Part shown: piece by piece, positions 40,000 to 52,605 of the stretch | How the letters are laid out: each line of letters opens with the position of its first letter | How positions within the stretch are numbered: the stretch's first letter is position 1 | Assembly: GCF_932526225.1 (NCBI RefSeq) | Contig: NC_064041.1 | Coordinates: 16,677,888-16,741,887 of the forward strand | Reading direction: 5' to 3' | From: Nematostella vectensis | Taxonomy: Eukaryota; Cnidaria; Anthozoa; Actiniaria; Edwardsiidae | DNA length: 64,000 nucleotides | The notes under the pieces: generated by a model | Database searches by the model: none | The model's input: only the letters and a program-made list of their open reading frames with translations | What the model was told of the DNA's origin: nothing | Program-made: the position numbers and the translations under genes

Positions 40000-42013
40000 T
40001 CAATATTCTAATATGAAGATGTCAATATTCTCCCCACTTACGTCTTTATTTCTATTTATTTTATGATTTTCACATGATACCAAAACAGCGTCTTTTTTCT
40101 TCGCTAATTTGATGTCATGTACACAATAAAAGAGATGCGCCCGTGCGCATCGCGAGTCCCCAAGGGAACCAAGACGCCCAAATAGACCTCTATTTTTTGT
40201 CATCCACAATCTCGGCGAGCTGTGCGTGGCGTAACCGTATTACAGGCCTGGGATCCTGGTTATTGTCCTCCCCATTAATGCGCGGGTTGGGATAACCTTG
40301 CAAGAGTGTTGTACAGCATATTCGCTCGGAAATATCGGTGCTTTGGGCCTTCGGGTTCTTTACAGCCTTCCGTAAAAGCCTTGTGCTGCCATACCGATTG
40401 GGTAATCCGTATGTATGGTTTCCGTTTTGTTCTTCAGACCGGGTTCGATCCCAGGCCAATGGGCTTTTTTTTAGTTCGTTTTTTTTTTCTTTGTGCTGGA
40501 CCCCCTTAATCCTGATAGGTTTTGCGCAAAAATAATAAAAAAAAAAAGTGAGTTTGCAAAATAAGCTTGCTAGATTTATTGATTATATGTATTCAATTTG
40601 TTCCTGGGAAGTTAACAAAAAACACAAAGCAAAGAGTTTGATGAAGTAAACAAGTATGTGAACTTTAATGTTCTATTTGAAGGGGTGCATTTTGTACAGG
40701 GAAGCATACATAGAATGCTTAACTGGTGGAGAGGGAAGAGGTAAAAGTTTATTGAGCATAATTTCAACAATAGCAGGGGGAAGAGAGGGGCACTCTCTTC
40801 ATACAATATTGCAGTTGTTACCTATTATTAAATAAGTTTGTAACATGTCTTTGTTTATTAAGCAAGGTCTATTTCTGAGACAAGCAAACTCAAGTAAGGC
40901 TGTTGAAATAACAGGTGAGTGTTAAAAGAAAAACAATTATCTGATTAGAAAACTACTGTAGATTCCTTTGCACCAAAATAAGAACAAACTTCATTTTGTT
41001 TGTTATTTATGAGGAACGAGATGAGCTCTACAAAGCCATAAAGAAATATGTATTGCTCATCTAAATTATACAAGTAAATAATAATATTAAAAAAGAACTA
41101 CTGTAAGTATCTAGAGTGGTTTTCATTAACCCGTGAAACAAAGTGTGATAGTTAAACGGCAATAGTTAGTAAAACACAAAAAAATACAATAGAATCAGAT
41201 CACCACAAAGTGTAATACGCTAAAGCGTAGTTCACGGGTTAATGAAGGTTTTGACATTTCAACCTTACATCCACATGAAAGTAATGCCTAATATCGAGTG
41301 CCCTACAGTAAGTGTTTTGCAGCCAAGTTGTTTTCTGTTAGTAGGTAAAAAAATATTCTAAATAATAGTAATCATAGCTATGGTCACCACTTACACATAT
41401 AGAACTTGTAATGAAAAGAAAGAAAAAAAAATTTATATATATATGCAGTCAAACAACAGAATTGCATGATAACCTTGAATATATTGAATAAAGGACTGCA
41501 AAAAACATCTTTTGTACTAGTTGCTTGAATTGACCCTTGGCTATTTTTAGCTGAATTCCCCTCCCCCTCTAAAAAAGAAAATAATAATAATAATAATAGA
41601 ACAAAACTAAAAAGAAAACAAACACAACAGAGACCCCCACCAACAATTTTGATTTTTTTTACTTTCCTTTAAAAGGGGAGTGTCATGGTTAAGAGATTTG
41701 CAATAGCTCTAGAGCCCTGACACAATGAACTTCAGTGAAATTCTAATACTGACTTATGAGCTTTTGGTACATGTGGGAGACTTTAAACAAAACAAAAAAA
41801 AAATGACCACAAACTGTCAATTAACATAGTTTTCAATATAATATTTCATATTATTTAATAAGGTATTCACAGCTTTTAAAAAGGTCAACTGTTTGTTGAC
41901 ACTTAAAAGCCTACAATAATCACTGACTCCAGACATGCGCAGTACTATGTTGCTGCCCCTTTAAAGTAAAATACAGCTTTACTTAGTCAGCGTAGACAAA
42001 ATTGCGGATTTTG
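40000..42013. repeat. Tandem unit 20 (higher-order type A, copy 1)
   Basis: 2,014 bp; TTAA element 41126-41242, with C at 41160 and A at 41184. It has the GGTGCTTTGGGCC variant and an extra TAA repeat. Confidence 0.93.
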
Positions 42014-44018
42014 TCAATATTCTAATATGAATATGTCAATATTCTTCCCCTTACGTCTTTATTTCTATTTATTTTATGATTTTCACATGATACCAAAACA
42101 GCGTCTTTTTTCTTCGCTAATTTGATGTCATGTACACAATAAAAGAGATGCGCCCGTGCGCATGGCGAGTCCCCAAGGGAACCAAGATGCCCAAATATAC
42201 CTCTATTTTTTGTCATCCACAATCTCGGCGAGCTGTGCGTGGCGTAACCGTATTACAGGCCTGGGATCTTGGTTATTGTCCTCCCCATTAATGCGCGGGT
42301 TGGGATAACCTTGCAAGAGTGTTGTACTGCATATTAGCTCGGAAATATCGGTGCTTGGGGCCTTCGGGTTCTTTACAGCCTTCCGTAAAAGCCTTGTGCT
42401 GCCATACCGATTGGGTAATCCGTATGTATGGTTTCCGTTTTGTTCTTCAGACCGGGTTCGATCCCAGGCCAATGGGCTTTTTTTTTTAGTTCGTTTTTTT
42501 TTCTTTGTGCTGGACCCCCTTAATCCTGATAGGTTTTGCGCAAAAATAATAAAAAAAAGTGAGTTTGCAAAATAAGCTTGCTAGATTTATTGATTATATG
42601 TATTCAATTTGTTCCTGGGAAGTTAACAAAAAACACAAAGCAAAGAATTTGAGGAAGTAAACAAGTATGTGAACTTTAATGTTCTATTTGAAGGGGTGCA
42701 TTTTGTACAGGGAAGCATACATAGAATGCTTAACTGGTGGAGAGGGAAGAGGTAAAAGTTTATTAAGCATAATTTCAACAATAGCAGGGGGAAGAGAGGG
42801 GCACTCTCTTCATACAATATTGCAGTTGTTACCTATTATTAAATAAGTTTGTAACATGTCTTTGTTTATTAAGCAAGGTCTATTTCTGAGACAAGCAAAC
42901 TCAAGTAAGGCTGTTGAAATAAAAGGTGAGTGTTAAAAGAAAAACAATTATCTGATTAGAAAACTACTGTAAATTCCTTTGCACCAAAATAAGAACAAAC
43001 TTCATTTTGTTTGTTATTTATGAGGAACGAGATCAGCTCTACAAAGCCATAAAGAAATATGTATTGCTCATCTAAATTATACAAGTAAATAATAATATTA
43101 AAAAAGAACTACTGTAAGTATCTAGAGTGGTTTTCATTAACCCGTGAAACAAAGTGTGATAGTTAAACGGTAATAGTTAGTAAAACACAAAAAAGTACAA
43201 TAGAATCAGATCACCACAAAGTGTAATACGCTAAAGCGTAGTTCACGGGTTAATGAAGGTTTTGACATTTCAACCTTACATCCACATGAAAGTAATGCCT
43301 AATATCGAGTGCCCTACAGTAAGTGTTTTGCAGTCAAGTTGTTTTCTGTTAGTAGGTAAAAAAATATTCTAAATAATAGTAATCATAGCTATGGTCACCA
43401 CTTACACATATAAAACTTGTAATGAAAAGAAAGAAAAAAAAAAAATATATATGCAGTCAAACAACAGAATTGCATGATAACCTTGAATATATTGAATAAA
43501 GGACTGCAAAAAAAACATCTTTTGTACTAGTTGCTTGAATTGACCCTTGGCTATTTTTAGCTGAATTCCCCTCCCCCTCTAAAAAAGAAAATAATAATAA
43601 TAATAGAACAAAACTAAAAAGAAAACAAACACAACAGAGACCCCCACCAACAATTTTGATTTTTTTTACTTTCCTTTAAAAGGGGAGTGTCATGGTTAAG
43701 AGATTTGCAATAGCTCTAGAGCCCTGACACAATGAACTTCAGTGAAATTCTAATACTGACTTATGAGCTTTTGGTACATGTGGGAGACTTTAAACAAAAC
43801 AAAAAAAATGACCACAAACTGTCAATTAACATAGTTTTCAATATAATATTGCATATTATTTAATAAGGTATTCACAGCTTTTAAAAAGGTCAACTGTTTG
43901 TTGACACTTAAAAGCCTACAATAATCACTGACTCCAGACATGCGCAGTACTATGTTGCTGCCCCTTTAAAGTAAAATAAAGCTTTACTTAGTCAGCGTAG
44001 ACAAAATTGCGGATTTTG
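42014..44018. repeat. Tandem unit 21 (higher-order type B, copy 1)
   Basis: 2,005 bp; TTAA element 43137-43253. Variants TTCTTCCCCTTACG, TACTGCATATTAGC and TATTAAGCATAAT. Confidence 0.93.
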
Positions 44019-46029
44019 TCAATATTCTAATATGAAGATGTCAATATTCTCCCCACTTACGTCTTTATTTCTATTTATTTTATGATTTTCACATGATACC
44101 AAAACAGCGTCTTTTTTCTTCGCTAATTTGATGTCATGTACACAATAAAAGAGATGCGCCCGTGCGCATCGCGAGTCCCCAAGGGAACCAAGACGCCCAA
44201 ATAGACCTCTATTTTTTGTCATCCACAATCTCGGCGAGCTGTGCGTGGCGTAACCGTATTACAGGCCTGGGATCCTGGTTATTGTCCTCCCCATTAATGC
44301 GCGGGTTGGGATAACCTTGCAAGAGTGTTGTACAGCATATTCGCTCGGAAATATCGGTGCTTTGGGCCTTCGGGTTCTTTACAGCCTTCCGTAAAAGCCT
44401 TGTGCTGCCATACCGATTGGGTAATCCGTATGTATGGTTTCCGTTTTGTTCTTCAGACCGGGTTCGATCCCAGGCCAATGGGCTTTTTTTTAGTTCGTTT
44501 TTTTTTTCTTTGTGCTGGACCCCCTTAATCCTGATAGGTTTTGCGCAAAAATAATAAAAAAAAAAGTGAGTTTGCAAAATAAGCTTGCTAGATTTATTGA
44601 TTATATGTATTCAATTTGTTCCTGGGAAGTTAACAAAAAACACAAAGCAAAGAGTTTGATGAAGTAAACAAGTATGTGAACTTTAATGTTCTATTTGAAG
44701 GGGTGCATTTTGTACAGGGAAGCATACATAGAATGCTTAACTGGTGGAGAGGGAAGAGGTAAAAGTTTATTGAGCATAATTTCAACAATAGCAGGGGGAA
44801 GAGAGGGGCACTCTCTTCATACAATATTGCAGTTGTTACCTATTATTAAATAAGTTTGTAACATGTCTTTGTTTATTAAGCAAGGTCTATTTCTGAGACA
44901 AGCAAACTCAAGTAAGGCTGTTGAAATAACAGGTGAGTGTTAAAAGAAAAACAATTATCTGATTAGAAAACTACTGTAGATTCCTTTGCACCAAAATAAG
45001 AACAAACTTCATTTTGTTTGTTATTTATGAGGAACGAGATGAGCTCTACAAAGCCATAAAGAAATATGTATTGCTCATCTAAATTATACAAGTAAATAAT
45101 AATATTAAAAAAGAACTACTGTAAGTATCTAGAGTGGTTTTCATTAACCCGTGAAACAAAGTGTGATAGTTAAACGGCAATAGTTAGTAAAACACAAAAA
45201 AGTACAATAGAATCAGATCACCACAAAGTGTAATACGCTAAAGCGTAGTTCACGGGTTAATGAAGGTTTTGACATTTCAACCTTACATCCACATGAAAGT
45301 AATGCCTAATATCGAGTGCCCTACAGTAAGTGTTTTGCAGTCAAGTTGTTTTCTGTTAGTAGGTAAAAAAATATTCTAAATAATAGTAATCATAGCTATG
45401 GTCACCACTTACACATATAGAACTTGTAATGAAAAGAAAGAAAAAAATATATATATATATGCAGTCAAACAACAGAATTGCATGATAACCTTGAATATAT
45501 TGAATAAAGGACTGCAAAAAACATCTTTTGTACTAGTTGCTTGAATTGACCCTTGGCTATTTTTAGCTGAATTCCCCTCCCCCTCTAAAAAAGAAAATAA
45601 TAATAATAATAATAGAACAAAACTAAAAAGAAAACAAACACAACAGAGACCCCCACCAACAATTTTGATTTTTTTTACTTTCCTTTAAAAGGGGAGTGTC
45701 ATGGTTAAGAGATTTGCAATAGCTCTAGAGCCCTGACACAATGAACTTCAGTGAAATTCTAATACTGACTTATGAGCTTTTGGTACATGTGGGAGACTTT
45801 AAACAAAACAAAAAAAAAATGACCACAAACTGTCAATTAACATAGTTTTCAATATAATATTTCATATTATTTAATAAGGTATTCACAGCTTTTAAAAAGG
45901 TCAACTGTTTGTTGACACTTAAAAGCCTACAATAATCACTGACTCCAGACATGCGCAGTACTATGTTGCTGCCCCTTTAAAGTAAAATACAGCTTTACTT
46001 AGTCAGCGTAGACGAAATTGCGGATTTTG
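44019..46029. repeat. Tandem unit 22 (higher-order type A, copy 2)
   Basis: 2,011 bp; TTAA element 45144-45260. It matches unit 20 in its private variants but keeps G (GTACAAT) where unit 20 has A in the TTAA element. Confidence 0.93.
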
Positions 46030-48550
46030 TCAATATTCTAATATGAATATGTCAATATTCTTCCCCTTACGTCTTTATTTCTATTTATTTTATGATTTTC
46101 ACATGATACCAAAACAGCGTCTTTTTTCTTCGCTAATTTGATGTCATGTACACAATAAAAGAGATGCGCCCGTGCGCATGGCGAGTCCCCAAGGGAACCA
46201 AGATGCCCAAATATACCTCTATTTTTTGTCATCCACAATCTCGGCGAGCTGTGCGTGGCGTAACCGTATTACAGGCCTGGGATCTTGGTTATTGTCCTCC
46301 CCATTAATGCGCGGGTTGGGATAACCTTGCAAGAGTGTTGTACTGCATATTAGCTCGGAAATATCGGTGCTTGGGGCCTTCGGGTTCTTTACAGCCTTCC
46401 GTAAAAGCCTTGTGCTGCCATACCGATTGGGTAATCCGTATGTATGGTTTCCGTTTTGTTCTTCAGACCGGGTTCGATCCCAGGCCAATGGGCTTTTTTT
46501 TTTAGTTCGTTTTTTTTTCTTTGTGCTGGACCCCCTTAATCCTGATAGGTTTTGCGCAAAAATAATAAAAAAAAGTGAGTTTGCAAAATAAGCTTGCTAG
46601 ATTTATTGATTATATGTATTCAATTTGTTCCTGGGAAGTTAACAAAAAACACAAAGCAAAGAGTTTGAGGAAGTAAACAAGTATGTGAACTTTAATGTTC
46701 TATTTGAAGGGGTGCATTTTGTACAGGGAAGCATACATAGAATGCTTAACTGGTGGAGAGGGAAGAGGTAAAAGTTTATTAAGCATAATTTCAACAATAG
46801 CAGGGGGAAGAGAGGGGCACTCTCTTCATACAATATTGCAGTTGTTACCTATTATTAAATAAGTTTGTAACATGTCTTTGTTTATTAAGCAAGGTCTATT
46901 TCTGAGACAAGCAAACTCAAGTAAGGCTGTTGAAATAAAAGGTGAGTGTTAAAAGAAAAACAATTATCTGATTAGAAAACTACTGTAAATTCCTTTGCAC
47001 CAAAATAAGAACAAACTTCATTTTGTTTGTTATTTATGAGGAACGAGATCAGCTCTACAAAGCCATAAAGAAATATGTATTGCTCATCTAAATTATACAA
47101 GTAAATAATAATATTAAAAAAGAACTACTGTAAGTATCTAGAGTGGTTTTCATTAACCCGTGAAACAAAGTGTGATAGTTAAACAGTAATAGTTAGTAAA
47201 ACACAAAAAAGTACAATAGAATCAGATCACCACAAAGTGTAATACGCTAAAGCGTAGTTCACGGGTTAATGAAGGTTTTGACATTTCAACCTTACATCCA
47301 CATGAAAGTAATGCCTAATATCGAGTGCCCGACAGTAAGTGTTTTGCAGTCAAGTTGGTTTCTGTTAGTAGGTAAAAAAATATTCTAAATAATAGTAATC
47401 ATAGCTATGGTCACCACTTACACATATAGAACTTGTAATGAAAAGAAAGAAAACAAAATATATATATATGCAGTCAAACAACAGAATTGCATGATAACCT
47501 TGAATATATTGAATAAAGGACTGCAAAAAAACATCTTTTGTACTAGTTGCTTGAATTGACCCTTGGCTATTTTTAGCTGAATTCCCCTCCCCCTCTAAAA
47601 AAGAAAATAATAATAATAATAGAACAAAACTAAAAAGAAAACAAACACAACAGAGACCCCCACCAACAGTTTTGATTTTTTTTGTACAGGGAAGCATACA
47701 TAGAATGCTTAACTGGTGGAGAGGGAAGAGGTAAAAGTTTATTGAGCATAATTTCAACAATAGCAGGGGGAAGAGAGGGGCACTCTCTTCATACAATATT
47801 GCAGTTGTTACCTATTATTAAATAAGTTTGTAAGATGTCTTTGTTTATTAAGCAAGGTCTATTTCTGAGACAAGCAAACTCAAGTAAGGCTGTTGAAATA
47901 ACAGGTGAGTGTTAAAAGAAAAACAATTATCTGATTAGAAAACTACTGTAGATTCCTTTGCACCAAAATAAGAACAAACTTCATTTTGTTTGTTATTTAT
48001 GAGGAACGAGATGAGCTCTACAAAGCCATAAAGAAATATGTATTGCTCATCTAAATTATACAAGTAAAGAATAATATTAAAAAAGAACTAGTTTAAGTAA
48101 TTAGAGTGGTTTTCATTAACCCGTGAAACAAAGTGTGATAGTTAAACGGTAATAGTTAGTAAAACACAAAAAAGTACAATAGAATCAGATCACCACAAAG
48201 TTTAATACGCTAAAGCGTAGTTCACGGGTTAATGAAGGTTTTGGCATTTCAACCTTACATCCACATGAAAGTAATGCCTAATATCGAGTGCCCTACAGTA
48301 AGTGTTTTGCAGTCAAGTTGTTTTCTGTTAGTAGGTAAAAAATATTATAAATAATAGTAATCAAAGCTATGGTCACCACTTACACATATAGAACTTGTAA
48401 TGAAAAGAAAGAAAAAAAAAAATATATATATATATATATATATGCAGTCAACAACAGAATTGCATGATAACCTTGAATATATTGAATAAAGGACTGCAAA
48501 AAAACATCTTTTGTACTAGTTGCTTGAATTGACCCTTGGCTATTTTTAGC

Positions 48551-48853
48551 CAAGGGAAGAACTGAGTACCATGCAGTCAAGGATTTTAACTCACTTAGCC
48601 AGGACATTAAGAGATGCACAAATATTTGTACTTTTAAACGCAGTATTTCTCAATTTTTAACCTAGGTATTTTTTATCATAGTATTTTTTAATGTAACGAT
48701 ATATCAACAATATATTTTTTTTTCTCTTAATTTTTTTTCAATATATTATTTATAGATTATTGTTATTATTTATAAGTCGAGGTCCTTTTTGAAAATCATT
48801 TTTAAATGAAAAAGCTCTCCTCAATAAAGATTATTATTATTATTATTATTATA
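48551..48853 (+). mobile_element. 5'-truncated non-LTR retrotransposon 3' end, copy 1
   Basis: 303 bp interrupt the unit between TTTTTAGC and CTGAATTCCCC, with a 4-bp target duplication TAGC (48547-48550 and 48854-48857). It contains the C-terminal end of a reverse transcriptase frame, a T-rich 3' UTR, a stem-loop (TCATTT TT AAATGA, 48796-48809, inside further complementary arms), AATAAA at 48823-48828 and an (ATT)n tail at about 48830-48852. Stem-loop plus short-repeat tail instead of poly(A) is typical of CR1-like and related non-LTR elements. It lies in the plus orientation of the array. Confidence 0.8.
48552..48665 (+). pseudogene. Reverse transcriptase C-terminal remnant (non-LTR, CR1/Jockey-like), copy 1
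   Basis: An open frame of 37 codons ends in TAG at 48663-48665. The translation has an RTEYHAVKDFNSL stretch, then SQDIKRC and TFKRSISQFL before the stop. This order, an RTxY motif, a (W/F)NSLxxxI block and an FKRxxxxxL block just before the stop, is what I recognise from the extreme C-terminus of CR1/Jockey-type ORF2 proteins. Everything upstream (endonuclease and RT domains) is absent, so it is a dead 5'-truncated fragment. The family call is from pattern memory, not a search. Confidence 0.65.
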
Positions 48854-51838
48854 TAGCTGAATTCCCCTCCCCCTCTAAAAAAGAAAATAATAATAATAAT
48901 AGAACAAAACTAAAAAGAAAACAAACACAACAGAGACCCCCACCAACAATTTTGATTTTTTTTTACTTTCCTTTAAAAGGGGAGTGTCATGGTTAAGAGA
49001 TTTGCAATAGCTATAGAGCCCTGACACAATGAACTTCAGTGAAATTCTAATACTGACGTATGAGCTTTTGGTACATGTGGGAGACTTTAAACAAAACAAA
49101 AAAAAAATGACCACAAACTGTCAATTAACATAGTTTTCAATATAATATTGCATATTATTTAATAAGGTATTCACAGCTTTTAAAAAGGTCAACTGTTTGT
49201 TGACACTTAAAAGCCTACAATAATCACTGACTCCAGACATGCGCAGTACTATGTTGCTGCCCCTTTAAAGTAAAATACAGCTTTACTTAGTCAGCGTAGA
49301 CAAAATTGCGGATTTTGTCAATATTCTAATATGAATATGTCAATATTCTCCCCCCTTACGTCTTTATTTCTATTTATTTTATGCTTTTCACATGATACCA
49401 AAACAGCGTCTTTTTTCTTCGCTAATTTGATGTCATGTACACAATAAAAGAGATGCGCCCGTGCGCATGGCGAGTCCCCAAGGGAACCAAGATGCCCAAA
49501 TATACCTCTATTTTTTGTCATCCACAATCTCGGCGAGCTGTGCGTGGCGTAACCGTATTACAGGCCTGGGATCTTGGTTATTGTCCTCCCCATTAATGCG
49601 CGGGTTGGGATAACCTTGCAAGAGTGTTGTACTGCATATTAGCTCGGAAATATCGGTGCTTGGGGCCTTCGGGTTCTTTACAGCCTTCCGTAAAAGCCTT
49701 GTGCTGCCATACCGATTGGGTAATCCGTATGTATGGTTTCCGTTTTGTTCTTCAGACCGGGTTCGATCCCAGGCCAATGGGCTTTTTTTTTTAGTTCGTT
49801 TTTTTTTCTTTGTGCTGGACCCCCTTAATCCTGATAGGTTTTGCGCAAAAATAATAAAAAAAAGTGAGTTTGCAAAATAAGCTTGCTAGATTTATTGATT
49901 ATATGTATTCAATTTGTTCCTGGGAAGTTAACAAAAAACACAAAGCAAAGAGTTTGAGGAAGTAAACAAGTATGTGAACTTTAATGTTCTATTTGAAGGG
50001 GTGCATTTTGTACAGGGAAGCATACATAGAATGCTTAACTGGTGGAGAGGGAAGAGGTAAAAGTTTATTGAGCATAATTTCAACAATAGCAGGGGGAAGA
50101 GAGGGGCACTCTCTTCATACAATATTGCAGTTGTTACCTATTATTAAATAAGTTTGTAACATGTCTTTGTTTATTAAGCAAGGTCTATTTCTGAGACAAG
50201 CAAACTCAAGTAAGGCTGTTGAAATAAAAGGTGAGTGTTAAAAGAAAAACAATTATCTGATTAGAAAACTACTGTAAATTCCTTTGCACCAAAATAAGAA
50301 CAAACTTCATTTTGTTTGTTATTTATGAGGAACGAGATCAGCTCTACAAAGCCATAAAGAAATATGTATTGCTCATCTAAATTATACAAGTAAATAATAA
50401 TATTAAAAAAGAACTACTGTAAGTATCTAGAGTGGTTTTCATTAACCCGTGAAACAAAGTGTGATAGTTAAACGGCAATAGTTAGTAAAACACAAAAAAA
50501 TACAATAGAATCAGATCACCACAAAGTGTAATACGCTAAAGCGTAGTTCACGGGTTAATGAAGGTTTTGACATTTCAACCTTACATCCACATGAAAGTAA
50601 TGCCTAATATCGAGTGCCCGACAGTAAGTGTTTTGCAGTCAAGTTGGTTTCTGTTAGTAGGTAAAAAAATATTCTAAATAATAGTAATCATAGCTATGGT
50701 CACCACTTACACATATAGAACTTGTAATGAAAAGAAAGAAAACAAAATATATATATATGCAGTCAAACAACAGAATTGCATGATAACCTTGAATATATTG
50801 AATAAAGGACTGCAAAAAAACATCTTTTGTACTAGTTGCTTGAATTGACCCTTGGCTATTTTTAGCTGAATTCCCCTCCCCCTCTAAAAAAGAAAATAAT
50901 AATAATAATAGAACAAAACTAAAAAGAAAACAAACACAACAGAGACCCCCACCAACAGTTTTGATTTTTTTTGTACAGGGAAGCATACATAGAATGCTTA
51001 ACTGGTGGAGAGGGAAGAGGTAAAAGTTTATTGAGCATAATTTCAACAATAGCAGGGGGAAGAGAGGGGCACTCTCTTCATACAATATTGCAGTTGTTAC
51101 CTATTATTAAATAAGTTTGTAAGATGTCTTTGTTTATTAAGCAAGGTCTATTTCTGAGACAAGCAAACTCAAGTAAGGCTGTTGAAATAACAGGTGAGTG
51201 TTAAAAGAAAAACAATTATCTGATTAGAAAACTACTGTAGATTCCTTTGCACCAAAATAAGAACAAACTTCATTTTGTTTGTTATTTATGAGGAACGAGA
51301 TGAGCTCTACAAAGCCATAAAGAAATATGTATTGCTCATCTAAATTATACAAGTAAAGAATAATATTAAAAAAGAACTAGTTTAAGTAATTAGAGTGGTT
51401 TTCATTAACCCGTGAAACAAAGTGTGATAGTTAAACGGTAATAGTTAGTAAAACACAAAAAAGTACAATAGAATCAGATCACCACAAAGTTTAATACGCT
51501 AAAGCGTAGTTCACGGGTTAATGAAGGTTTTGGCATTTCAACCTTACATCCACATGAAAGTAATGCCTAATATCGAGTGCCCTACAGTAAGTGTTTTGCA
51601 GTCAAGTTGTTTTCTGTTAGTAGGTAAAAAATATTATAAATAATAGTAATCAAAGCTATGGTCACCACTTACACATATAGAACTTGTAATGAAAAGAAAG
51701 AAAAAAAATATATATATATATATATATATATGCAGTCAACAACAGAATTGCATGATAACCTTGAATATATTGAATAAAGGACTGCAAAAAAACATCTTTT
51801 GTACTAGTTGCTTGAATTGACCCTTGGCTATTTTTAGC

Positions 51839-52141
51839 CAAGGGAAGAACTGAGTACCATGCAGTCAAGGATTTTAACTCACTTAGCCAGGACATTAAGA
51901 GATGCACAAATATTTGTACTTTTAAACGCAGTATTTCTCAATTTTTAACCTAGGTATTTTTTATCATAGTATTTTTTAATGTAACGATATATCAACAATA
52001 TATTTTTTTTTCTCTTAATTTTTTTTCAATATATTATTTATAGATTATTGTTATTATTTATAAGTCGAGGTCCTTTTTGAAAATCATTTTTAAATGAAAA
52101 AGCTCTCCTCAATAAAGATTATTATTATTATTATTATTATA
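51839..52141 (+). mobile_element. 5'-truncated non-LTR retrotransposon 3' end, copy 2
   Basis: 303 bp, same junctions and TAGC flanks as the copy at 48551-48853, offset exactly 3,288 bp, so it arose by duplication of the host unit and not by a second insertion. AATAAA lies at 52111-52116. Confidence 0.8.
51840..51953 (+). pseudogene. Reverse transcriptase C-terminal remnant, copy 2
   Basis: This is the same 37-codon remnant as at 48552-48665, ending in TAG at 51951-51953. I see no substitution between the two copies over this stretch, in line with a recent duplication. Confidence 0.65.
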
Positions 52142-52605
52142 TAGCTGAATTCCCCTCCCCCTCTAAAAAAGAAAATAATAATAATAATAGAACAAAACTA
52201 AAAAGAAAACAAACACAACAGAGACCCCCACCAACAATTTTGATTTTTTTTTACTTTCCTTTAAAAGGGGAGTGTCATGGTTAAGAGATTTGCAATAGCT
52301 ATAGAGCCCTGACACAATGAACTTCAGTGAAATTCTAATACTGACGTATGAGCTTTTGGTACATGTGGGAGACTTTAAACAAAACAAAAAAAAAATGACC
52401 ACAAACTGTCAATTAACATAGTTTTCAATATAATATTGCATATTATTTAATAAGGTATTCACAGCTTTTAAAAAGGTCAACTGTTTGTTGACACTTAAAA
52501 GCCTACAATAATCACTGACTCCAGACATGCGCAGTACTATGTTGCTGCCCCTTTAAAGTAAAATACAGCTTTACTTAGTCAGCGTAGACAAAATTGCGGA
52601 TTTTG

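Larger units (their letters stand above)
39200..47300. repeat. Two-unit higher-order repeat, two copies of about 4.02 kb
   Basis: Private variants recur at a spacing of about 4,016-4,020 bp: CATATAAAACTTG (39390 and 43410), GGTGCTTTGGGCC (40337 and 44356), TACTGCATATTAGCTC (42326 and 46342) and GAGATCAGCTC (43030 and 47046). Boundaries are approximate because flanking units are also similar. The second copy merges into the composite 3,288-bp units. Confidence 0.75.
46030..49317. repeat. Composite unit 23, 3,288 bp, with deletion and retroelement
   Basis: It contains a type B unit start, a truncated module that jumps within a T run at 47676-47683 from the region after (TAA)n directly to the GTACAGGGAAGC region of the next module, then a second TTAA element and a 303-bp retrotransposon insertion. 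TTAA elements lie at 47153-47269 and 48116-48232, only 963 bp apart instead of about 2,008, so about 1,045 bp including one whole GC-rich stretch is missing. Confidence 0.93.
49318..52605. repeat. Composite unit 24, 3,288 bp, duplicate of unit 23
   Basis: It has the same deletion junction (T run 50965-50972) and the same retroelement as unit 23 at a spacing of 3,288-3,289 bp. TTAA elements 50442-50558 and 51405-51521. Differences from unit 23 are few, including AACGGCAATAG and CAAAAAAATACAAT in the first TTAA element. Confidence 0.93.

Noticed and set aside
47365-47796. 143-codon minus-strand frame, the longest in the window (also at 50654-51085)
   Set aside because: It is a fusion of two ordinary chance frames created by the deletion junction in the T run at 47676-47683; no domain is visible.
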